Of a DNA stretch of 64,000 nucleotides, positions 49,901 to 61,900 are shown piece after piece. Below the pieces are notes generated by a model. The model was not told where the DNA came from. It saw nothing but the letters and a program-made list of their open reading frames with translations, and ran no database searches. Made by a program: the position numbers and the translations under genes. Position 1 is the first letter of the stretch. Every line of letters starts with the position of its first letter. The DNA is from Heterodera schachtii. Lineage: Eukaryota; Nematoda; Chromadorea; Rhabditida; Heteroderidae. The stretch lies in assembly GCA_023374025.1 (NCBI GenBank), contig SIJG01000149.1, positions 62,001-126,000 on the forward strand, in the 5' to 3' direction.

Positions 49901-52900
49901 TTTTTGAAATTTTATTATTTCATTATTACCCCATTTTAAAAAGACCAAATTTCGATTGTTATTCAAAAAAGAATTTTTTTAAATTTAAATAAATAATATT
50001 TTAAAATAAATTGAACATTTCCGCAGCAGATTTAAAAAAAAAAATTCAAAGTTGAATAAAATTTTCTAAAAAATAATAATTTTTTTGAAAAAATTTAAAA
50101 AAAAAAAAATTCAAATAATGAAAAAAATTTAATAAATTAAAAACAAAATTAAATTTCTCTAAAATTATTCCATTTTTTTTAATTTAAAAATTTTTCTCAA
50201 AAATTAAATTAATTAATTAATTTTTTCATTTTCCTCTCTTCTAATTTTCACCATTTGCTTCTTCCTGCTGCTGTTTCTGTTGTTGAATTGCCTTTAGCCA
50301 AAGCCAAATTTTCAGTGCCGCCATTGGCTCCTGTCCTCCGCCCGCATTGAATTCCTTCCGAATTTGGCGGATGTCGTCGGGGTGAAGGCCGAGCACACGG
50401 GCGAGACGAGCCCTGGAAAAAAATTGGGAAATCAGTAAAAAACAGTGATTTTCAAGAGTCTCGAATCAAGAAAAAAAATCTCTCGGATTTTTCGTGGTAT
50501 CATTGCCGAGTCTCGGGAAATTTTCGTGCTCGAGCATCATTTAAAATAATGTGGGTAAATAATTTTAATAAAAATAAAATTTTCACATTTTTTTTTTAAT
50601 TTGGCGCTAACAAAAAAAACAGTCGTAAATTTTGAAATCATTGAAAATCATTTGGGGGACCCTTGTGGAGTGCAATTTTAAAAAAAAAAGGTCGGAAAAA
50701 ATGTTTCTCAGGGTCTTCCGGGGTCGTTGATCATGGTTTTGACATTCATTTCGACAAAAAAGGAATCCCTAACCCGAATTCGAACAAATAATGTAAATAT
50801 TATTATTACAAGTAAAATTTAATATTTTTTTAATTTGGCGCTAGTTAAAAAGCCAAAATTGAAAATTATTAAAAACCATTGAGGGGACCCTTTTTGTGTC
50901 CAACTTTTTTTTTCAAAAAGTCGAAAACATGTTTCTCGGAGCTTCCTGGGTCGTTAATGATGATTTTGACACCGATTTCGACTACGAGTCCCGAACCCGA
51001 ACTCGAACAAAAAGTCGAAATTCAAAAATTTCCAATTTTTGTTCGGTTTCGGAGTTGGAAATTTAAATGTAATATAAGCATTTTTGTTTACAATAATTAC
51101 CAATCTCCGCCGATGCGTTTTGCCACCAGTTCAAGCGGCACGTTTGGGTATGCCTCGGCCAGATTTGCATGCAGCGCCTCCGCGTAACGTTCGCTCACTG
51201 ACGGCACGCGTGGTGCGCCGCCGTCCGGTGGCTGCTGTTTGTCACCACGTTGCATGTCAGCCTGTGCACTGATGGACGGCAACGGTCCAATGTAGTCAGG
51301 GAGTGTGAGTGACAACGTGCAAATTGGATGTTGGGGTGGCAGCGTGTCGGCACGCGCACGGGGCTCCTTCATCACTGCAACACGTCCTGCAGCGCCCGCT
51401 TCCTGGTCATCTTGTTGACGAACCTTGAAGAGAAATAATGTTACTGATCAGATCAGAAATATTTCGGAAATTTTTTTTTGAAAAATCTTGGTTTTGTGCA
51501 AATTAATTATTTAACAAAAACAAAAAAGGAAAACTATTTTTATCCCGAATTACGCCTCATCCCCACTCCCCTTAAAATAACAATTTACAAAAAATTTTAA
51601 GCTCTGTTAGATTTAAAAAAAAAAAAATTTTGTTGAAAAAACGCAACCAGAAATTTTCTTTTTAATTTATGCAAAAAATTAATATAATTTCACTAAAAAC
51701 AATATTACTAATAAAATAAATAAAACTAATTTATCTTTAAATATTCTAATAGAATCTACAATTAAAAAATCGCAAATTTTTATTACAAAAAAGTTATGAC
51801 AAGAAAGATTAATGTTTAAAAAATTTTTATATTATTTTTCCAAAAAAAAAAAAAAGCCAATTATTAGGAGAATATTCTGCAATATATAATAATAGAAATA
51901 ATTTTATAGTGTAATAAATCAATTTTTTTTTTCATTTTGATCATAATTTTCTTAACATTTGGTTAATTTTTTAAATTATTTATTTTATCTTTTTAATTAA
52001 TTTTTTTGACCATTTAGCGTCATTATCATTAATTTAATAAATTCCTAATACAGTTTTTGATGACCATATTTTTCCTATTTAATTATTTTTGCAAAAAATT
52101 AAAATTAAAAAAGGAACTCTAGAATTCTCAACCAAAAAAAAAAAATATTCAATTAAGCAAAAATTCATTTTAATACCCTAATAAAAATAAATATTATAAA
52201 TTAAAACCAATTTGTTGTAATTAATGAATCCCCATTATTTAAATATGCCAGCCCCACTTTTGCGTTGAACATCAGCCGATTCTCTTGGAATGGCAGGAAG
52301 AAGACGGACAGTTGGTCACCGCGTTTGGTCACCGGCACCAAATTGCCCGCAAATTCCAACCATTGGTGCCGATTGCTGAGCACTTCCACGTCCCGGGATT
52401 TGGCAATTTCAACAAATCCCTCCTGCTTCTCCAACGTTTTGTCCTCCTTGTCATCCGTCATGCAGAACATGCTTAAAAAGGAGGGCAAAATGCACAAATG
52501 GCAAATGTTGATGGAAAAAGCAAATGTGAGACTAATGAGAAGGTGGAGGAGAAAATGATGGCATTAATTAAAGTGTGTCATTAAGTGTAATTAGTGACCA
52601 TAAAATTAATTAATGAATACTAACTAATGCTATTAAAAGCGTGATAGTAAATCTCTGCCACCAAAACTGAATGATGGAAACTGACTAATTAGGATTTAAA
52701 TCATTAATCGGTTTAATCAAAGCAAAAGTGAGTTACTAATAGCTTTAATCGGAGCCATTAAACGTGACTAATGGACGCCATTGAAGTGAGGAATTAAGTA
52801 TAATTAGTGTCCGTAAGTTGACTAATGAGGACTAATCAGTTTTATCATATCAGTTTTTCAATAATGTGATGTTATATCTGTGCCACCAAAAATGAATGAT

Positions 52901-55900
52901 GAAACTGACTAATGAGGAATAATCGGTTTAACCAAAAGCGACTAATGGCTTTAATCGGAGCCATTAAATGTGACCAATGGCTTTAATCTGAGACTGACTA
53001 AATTGTTTTTTTTATTTTTTGGCATTTTATGAAGAAAAAGCCAAAAGAATTGAGGGCATTAAGCAGAACCGAAGTCTAAGAATTGGCACTGATCAATGGG
53101 TTTGTTCTCGAACTGTACCGTAGTTGCCCCTCAACGGGGTACGGTCGACGGGCGAACACCACAAATTTGGCCATGTACGGCACAGCGATCGCTTCATTGT
53201 ACACTTCTTGCGCCATGCGTGCAGCGTCGCGCGGCGTTTGGCAGTCCATCAGCCAAAAGCGGGCGGACACGGTGGTGGTGAATGAAATCTGTGGGGCAAA
53301 GGGACCAAATTTCCAAATGATTTAATTAATAACTAATTAACGTAGTCTAATTAACGTAGTTTTATAACACCTTTACAAAAGCTATTTGCAAATTATTTCT
53401 TAATAAATTCATTTAAATTAAATATTTAAATTGGCTAAATTTTTATTAACATGGCTGATAAAGATCGAACGGGAGCGAGATTCCGTCGGGATTGTTCCCG
53501 GATTCTGAGCCCGATAATGATTTTTTTTAAGGGCGGGATTAAAAATATATCCCTTAAAATTCATTAAACGATAATTATTTTACAAAGAATTTTTTTTTTA
53601 ATTTTATGAATTTTTTTTTCTTTTTTCCTACTTTTTTCTAATTATTTTTGTGTATTTAAGGCATTTTTTGAAATTTTTTAACCAATTAGGTCCATTAATT
53701 AGCAAAATTCACGCCATTTTCAAGCAGTACCTCTTCGCCGGTGAATGTCAGCTGTGTGGTGCCGGTGATGTCCTCCCATTGGGCAGGCGCTGAGCCGCCA
53801 GTGATGCTGCACAACAAGCGCAGCGTGGGCGGCTCCGTTTGCGGTTGCTGTTGGGCCTGTGCTGCAGCGTCCTTGGCACTGGCGCTGGCACCCGCCTTGC
53901 CGCCGGCTGCAGCTTCCGCTGGTTGCTGCTGCGGGTACTGCGTGAGCATGCCCTTCTGGGCCGACTGGGGCAACGGAATGCAAAGCGTAATGGGCTAAAC
54001 AAAAATGAATTATTTTAATCATTTAAAAAATAAAATTTAGTTTATTTATTTAAAGCCTCTAATGAGATAAAGAATAATAATAACTAATTATAATTAAAAA
54101 TGATTTAAACTTAAAAAAATAATTAAAAAATAATTTTTAATATATTTTAAAAAACAATTTAATATGAAAAAACTAAATTAAAAAAAAAAATTAATTTTTA
54201 GAAACTTAAAAAAAATTAATAAAAAACAAATTTTTAATAAAAAAAAATATATTCCAAAAAATAATCTATTTTTTAATAAAGGCAATTAATTAAGAAATAA
54301 AAAATAATAATTTATGAAAATTGGACTTTGTGAAATTTGCGTCTTCGTGGTTCCACGGTGACAATTGGGGACACTGCCACTCGGTTGCCATGCAATTTGT
54401 TCACGAGTTCATGCGGCACCGGCTGCGCTTGCAGCGACACTTTGATGGTTTTTGTCAGCGAACCGTCCGGGAAAATTGCCTTAATTAATATTATTATTAT
54501 TATTATTATTAATAATCATTTAAAATATATATAAATTTTGGATTTTGCTTTATTTTATTTTTTTTTAACGAATTTGCACAAAAAAAAAATAAAAATAAAT
54601 TCTTGGGAGGGCTATAGGCACCGCCTGATCATTTTGCCTTTGTTTTCTTCAAAAAATAGACAATTTTTGGGCAGAATTTTATTAACTAGGATATTTACGA
54701 AAATTTAGCAAAATCAAGAAATGGTTGAAGTCGAACCTTTGAAAAAATCATTTATTATTTTTTCTTAAAAATTTTCTAAGAATTTTTAAAATAAAGTTTT
54801 TTGGTAATCTTTTTGTGCGTTTTCGGGTTGCGGCATACGATTGAAGTGCAATTAAAATTTAAAATGAGACTTAATTGATCCTCACCTGCACTCGGGAGAC
54901 CACCGATGACAAAATGACGCCCCCTTCCGGGCCCACACAATGCACTTCCTGGCGCACGCGCGTCACCACCGCAAAATACATGGGAAAGTCGCTGGTCAGA
55001 ATGCGCGTGATGCGCGAGGTGTGCAACTCGTCCAACTGCTGCAACTCTTGCGCATCAAACGACTCGTTGAGCACCTCCTGCACAAATGGGGGGGGGGATT
55101 AAAATTTAATTTTAAATTTTTGTGAAATTCCTAAAAAATTTACTAGTGCTAGAATATGTTTTAAATGCGTCATAATGTACCGACATAAAAAGGGTATAAA
55201 TTTTTCAGAGAAGCAGGCTTGGTTGATATCTCGATAGCCCCTAGTATATTTCAAAAAATTTCATTGGGTAAATATTTTTTCATAAATTTTCTTGAAATTT
55301 ATTTTTTTTAAAATGTTAAGGCTAATAGAAATACTTAAAGCAGCCACCAAAAGTAATAAGCAAGATTGCAAAATAAGTTTTGATGTTGAGCAAAACTGTG
55401 ACGAATATTTAATTGTCCATTTAATTTTTGCAAATATCCAAAAAGGTAATTTGTTAAATAAAAAAATGAAAAAAAGAATAAACGAATAAAAGCAATTTCA
55501 AAATTTTAATTCAAATTTTATATTTTTATTTTTGCTAATAAATATTTTAAATTTGACTGTTTATCCACTTTAAATAATTTTTCCTAAATTCGTTAATTTA
55601 TAAATTGGCAAATTAAATAATTTTTTTTTATTTCCATTATTTTTTCGAATTTCCTTTTCTTAATTAGTTAATTTCGTGCTTGGCACCCACCTGTACGGCA
55701 TCTTCGGTGGCTTCCAATTGGTGCTCCTTCCAATGTTGGCCATCGTCCGAGCGCAAAATCACAATTTCCCTCTCCCGGCCGCGCAACGACGCAAAATGGG
55801 GCACCTCGAGAATCAGTGGGCCAAGGAATTTGGCCCCGTGCGGGCCCATCTCCAAAATGCGCGAGGCAAGCGCTTCGCCCTCGCTCAACGGCGGCGGATG

Positions 55901-58900
55901 GGTCAGTTTTTCCTGGCAATTTTAACAATTTAAGAAAATGGTAAATTTATTTAATAAAGAAATTACAAATAATATAATAATTACTTTAAAAAAAAAAAGA
56001 ATTTTAAATTGTTGTTTTTATTATAACTTAAAAAATTGGAATTTTTTCGCAAAATTAAAAACAATAAAACTAAATGAAAATTGATTAAATTTATTAATGC
56101 AAAAATAAATTTTAATATTTATTTTGTATTAAGCCGAATGATCATAAGTGATCATAACAATTAAAATAATTGAAGCTAATTAATATAATTCAAAAAAACA
56201 AAGATTATAAATAATAAATTCAAATGAAAATTCAAATTCAAAAATAAATTTCATAAGTTAAAAATTGAAATTAAAGGATCAATTAATTAATGAATTCACC
56301 TTCTTTAGGTAACGGCATGTGATGCGAATTGGTGCCGCTGCCTTGCGCGGTGGAATGATCACACGAACGCCGCTGTGACGGCAGCCGCGCATTGCGCCCC
56401 CGCGGGCATCAACCAAAAATGAGACGAGAAAGCTTAATTATGGGGGTAATTAAGACAACAATTACAATGGGTTGAGTGAAAAAAAAGCAAAAAAAATGTA
56501 CAAAACACAGACGGAAAAGCTAGTGAATTGTATGTATAGAAAAATGGGGAAAATATGAAAAGCGCCAAATAAAATCGAAAAGGAAAAAATATTTTTTTTT
56601 AATTTGTAATTTAGATTTAAACTAAAGCTCGACCTGGACCCAGGCTTGGTTTTTTTCCTGGACCCAGGTCCAGCCATTTTTCGACAACCTGGATTTTTCC
56701 TGGACAAAACCTTAGAATTTATCATTTCAAATAACCGATGTTTTTTTTCAAGTTTTCAAAAAATGATTAGAATAGAGTTAAAAAGAATTTATTATTGTAA
56801 TTAGTTATTTGGGTGTTCAAAATTAATTGATTTTTTTCAAACCTCTGTTTGCTTTTTAAAACAAATTTCCAGAAACCCAGGTTCAGGCATCGAGTTAGCC
56901 TGGATTTTCTGGATTTTTGTCCAGGAATCCAAGTCCAGGTACAGGCTTTTTTCAAAATGTTGCACTCTAATTTAAACCAATTCACATTTGGCACTTTGGT
57001 ATAAAACCACACCAGGGAAGAAAAAAAATTTTTTTAAGGGATAATCAATTCGAATAATTTAATTACAATTTTAATTGCTTTTGAATAAAAAATTGGCGGG
57101 ATTAAAACACAAAACACGAAAAAAATATCAAAACATGAAAAAAAAGAAGTAAACTTTGTCAACTTATACCCACGTTTTCATGAACAATTTGCTGAAAAAA
57201 AAAATATTTTTAAATTTAATTATTTATAAAATAATTTTATTTCAAAAAAAAAGAAGGACCTCGGTTGAATCAGATCGTGGCGACTCAGTGCCACATTGTC
57301 GTCATTCCCATTCTCCACAAAGCTGGAATCGGCTAATGCCGTTGTCACTGGGGCATTCTGAAAATAAAAGTATTTATTCGAGGGGGGGGGGGGGGGGGGT
57401 GAGTCCGTTGCAAGAGGTAGGGCTTATAAAAGTGAAAAAAGCGAAAATTTTGCCAATTTTTTGAATATTTTCGTCAAAAAAACCAATTTTCCTCGGCGAA
57501 GTCGGACCGTTTGACCCCGCCTCTCTCCATTTGTTAAATGCTGCCCAAAACCAAAAGAAAGTTTTTTTTTTTTCAAAATCTTTGGCGAAAATACCGTATT
57601 TATTGAATTAAAGCGCCCATTGAATTTGAAACCCCGCCCTGAAATAAAGCCCCCTTTCGAGGGTGGATGGAAAATAGAGCCCCCGGGGGTTAATTCAATA
57701 GGGTAATTGCCTATGTCTCACTGATTGACTTATTAATGGTTGATGATTGACATCAATGATTGATGATTGACTTATCAATCGAATGACATATTAAATTATT
57801 CATTTATTGATTGATTGGCTTATCGATTTATTGGCTAATTACCTGCGCTCGTTTGATCACCGCCTCCAGGTCAGCGTCCGTGGTGTCAAATGCCATTGAG
57901 CTGCTGCTTTTGCCGCCCACGCCCTGCTCTCCGGTGTGGATCAGGTGGACGACGGCCGAGTCGCGCAGCCCTTGCGTGATGGACTCGTTGAAGTCGCGCG
58001 CGTGCTCCGCCGCGGCCGCCTGGTGATCATCCGCTTCATCCTCAGAGTCTGAGAACATTCTGAAAAACGGACGGACGCATAATCATTTTTTAATAAGAAT
58101 TCCTTTTAAACGTTTTAAAGGTTTTAAATGTAATTTAATTAATTCAATTTAATGAGGCGCCGGCGCCGATAAGCGTGGCAAGAAATTTTTTTTTAAACAT
58201 TTGATTATTTTTAAGGCCTTAAATAGTTTCAGGCTTCGTAGCCGAGGGGGAATTGGCTACGGGCCTGAATAGTTTTAATAATGGCCTTTTTGTTTTTTAA
58301 AAAAAATTTTCCACATAAATATTTTACTTAAAACCAATCAATTAGAGATAATTAAAATAAAAAATTTTTTTTTTAATTTTTTGTTATCTTTAGAAAGATT
58401 ATCGAATTTCACTGTTCACATTGTTTCGAAAATGAGAGAAAATTTGGTGGCTAAATTTTTGTTGAAATAATTGGGCAAATTGAATTACGCATCCCTCATA
58501 CATTCTGTTTGTGGGGTTCTGTGTTTTGCCCCAAATATAACCAAATTTAATTTGTTTACGCGGACGGTACATTCTGTTCAACCAAATTTTTGGGGCAATG
58601 TAATTTGATATTTAAATTAAAAAGAAATCATATGATAATAAAATTAGAATTAAAAATTTTAATATTAATTTTACTGGAAGAAAATTTCTTAAAACATTAG
58701 AGGGCAATAAAATAAAAAATTTTATAAAATATTTTAATATTAATTTTATTGAATGAAAATTTTATTAAAAATCATAAAATAATAAAAATAAGAATTATTT
58801 AAAATATTTTAATATTAATTTTTTGAATGAATTATTTCAAAAATTACTCGAAAATACAAATCTTAGGATTTTTGGATTAATTAGTAATCATGAATTTTGT

Positions 58901-61900
58901 ATTTATTCATCAAGGCAAAAACAAGTTAATGTCAAATTTGGTATGTAATTTAATTAATTATTTTTTATGATTTCTAAATTTTCCGAAGGAGTGTCCAAAA
59001 AACTGAAAAACACCACCATATTTCATCCCTGACAAAAAAACAGACGGCACAAAAATATGGGCACAAATGTGCTATGGAGAGGGGAGAGGAAAATGTTTAT
59101 TGGGGCATTTTATTGCTGGTGCTGTGCACTGTTGTTCCCGGCCGAGTTGGCAGCTGAATCCCGAGCCTCCCACCCACCAAATCAATACGATTATTAACTT
59201 AACATTCCCCCCGGGGGATGAGGGCAGCGGGACGGACGGACGGAAGGACACATTGCCAAAAATAGGAGTTTATTTTTTTTTTTTCACGACCACCCCACCC
59301 TTCTGCTGCTGGTGCTTTTGTGGGACGGACCGAAAAATGGGAAAAGTGACAAAAAAAAACAAATTCATTTTTAAGGATGTGTTATTGAAAAAATTTGTTT
59401 GTTTTTTTTTAAATTTTAAACGAGATGATGATGATTGTAGTTGAAAGTTAAATTATGGAAAAAAAAAACAAAACTGAAGATAAGTTAATTGAAGTATTTT
59501 AAATGCGATAAAAGTTTATTTGGTAGGGAAAATTTTAGAAATAAGGAAAATCATTAATTAATTGTGCCCCCGGATTTGTGGCTTTAAGCCATTTAAAATT
59601 ACAATTTTTGTTGAGAGGATTTATTAGAAGGAAAAGCATTGGCAAAATAATTGTGAATTTTAGAAGCCGAGCATAATCAAGAAAATCTCGGTTTGGATGG
59701 GTCAGTGCAATTAGTTATCTGTAAAAGAACAGCATTGACCAAGCCCGTAGCCAAAAAAAAAAAAAAAAATTCGGAAGGGGGAAGTTGAAGATTTTTTGCC
59801 CTTCAGGCTAAACACTTTTTCCATTGTTATTTTAAGAATTTCAGCGCAGAAGAGCACCAAAAAAAAGGGATTTTAGCCGTTTTTAGCCAAAAAAAGGGAC
59901 AACATTTTTCCTTTTTAAAATTTCAAAAAATAAGGTAAAATGGAGGTCCGGGGCACCGCCGGAGTCCGGCGGTGCCAATCTCGCAGCCCCCGAGGGGGAA
60001 ATTGAGTGGATTTAGGCATATACTTAAACGGTGGGGATGGTCTTTGGCTAGAATGTGAGGAGTAAGGACGGCAAAACACAAAGAGAATTTTTGAAGGAAT
60101 GGATGGCATATTTGCAACAGAGATGAATAGGATGGATAGAAATGGCAAAGATAAATGGGAGGAGAAAGATTGGCTTGGGATTTGGGATGAAAAATAGGGG
60201 GGCGCGACAAAATCTCGCCGCAGAAAATTCTGTTTTTTGAAAAATTTTCAAAAAAACTCAACAAATATTTTTTTTTCTTGAAATTTCCTTATAAAAAATT
60301 TTCTAACGATTTTTTTCCTTAAAAATTTTTTTAATTTCTCAGGCAAGATTTTGCCTGGGCGAGATTTCAGGCGGCGAGATTTTGGCGTGTACCCAAAAAT
60401 AGATAGAAAAAGTTTATGAGAGGGATTGGGCGAACGAAAATAGGACAAATTACAACATTATGTACTCAACAACACCAAAAGTTGCCGCATTGATGCCAAA
60501 TCATTGGCCTTTTATTGCTCGAAAATTTGTGAAATTAATTTTAAATTATTTTATAAAAATTAAATTAATATTATTTTTATTTATTTGTTTTTCAATTAAT
60601 TTTATTTTTTGCTAAGAATTTTATTTTTTTTCAAAAAAAAACATTTTAAAAAATTTCAACAAATGTAAAATGTTTGTTGCTTTTCGCTCTGTGATTTTGC
60701 GAAAATTGTTAAGCCCGCTTTCCCCCCCCCCCCCCCCTCTCTGTGATGAATAGAGAATTACTGGCGGATTTTTGAATGCATCGCGCGAATTGGCGTTTTG
60801 TTTAATTGTCGCGCGGCGGCGGCGGCGGTGGGGAAAAGCATTGACTGAGAATAATATAATAGATAATTCGCGCACTATTCACCCATTGAATTTGGAGTGA
60901 AAGCAAAAGCAATGCGCATTAATTTATTTGCCATTGTGATCAATGGGCATCAGCAGAAAACAATTCAATTGGAGGAGGGGGGGGGGGGGTCAATTATGAG
61001 GGAAAAATGGGGGAAAATAAGGAAAAAATGAAGAGGTTGGAGAGCTTTAAAAAATTTAACAAATATTAAAAAAACTGAATATCAAATGCTAATATTTGCA
61101 TTTTATCAAAAAAAAATTTTAAAAATTTGAATAAATTCGTTTTTGATTTAATATTCATTCATAAATGGCAAATTAATGCATAAATTGTGTGCTGAACTCC
61201 AATTTTCCCAGCAAAAAATTAAAGAGAAAAGGTCAAATTGGAGGGGAAAAATTAATGCATAAATATTTGTACAAAAAAAGGAAAAGAAAAATGATTTTTT
61301 AAGTACAGAAATTAGAAAAGTTAAGAAAAAATACTTAAACATAAAAATTATTTTAAATAATTTTTTAATAATATCAAAATATATTTAATGGGATTATTAA
61401 TTAAAACAATTTTTCAAATGTTTACGTTTCGTTCATTGCCTCAGGGTTCTGTGGCCGATACCGTTCCTCAGTGATTGTTGTCGTCTCCGTGATTACGGTA
61501 GTCTCGGTGACTGTGCGCAGTGTTTCGACCACTGAAACGTAGCCCAAGCGTTGTGCAATTGCCAACGGGGTTTGTCCACTCTTAAATTTGAGAAAAACAT
61601 TTACCCTATACGTATTATCCTAATAAATTATTAGTGAAAGAAAATTTTAAAATTAAAAAAATATTTAAAGAAAAATAAAAAAAATGAAAATGAAAAAAAA
61701 AAACTTTTTTTTTTTTTTTAAATTAATTTAATTTTTATTTTTCACTTTTTTCCCAATTAAAATACGCTTTTTTAATAAAGAGAAAATATTTTTTATTAAA
61801 TTAATTTTAATTTACAAGTCCTCAGACAAATTATTTGACAAACAATTTTAATTAGCTAATTCATTCTATTTTTATTAATGATTAATTGAGTAAAAAAAAA

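Noticed and set aside
53455..53545. ACGGGAGCGAGATTCCGTCGGG block as another CCGGGAC-type MITE
   Set aside because: No inverted end or target duplication could be placed.
59067..59444. 125-codon plus-strand frame with a Cys/His-rich start
   Set aside because: No splice context, no homologous-looking domain, homopolymer-rich; lies in an ankyrin intron.
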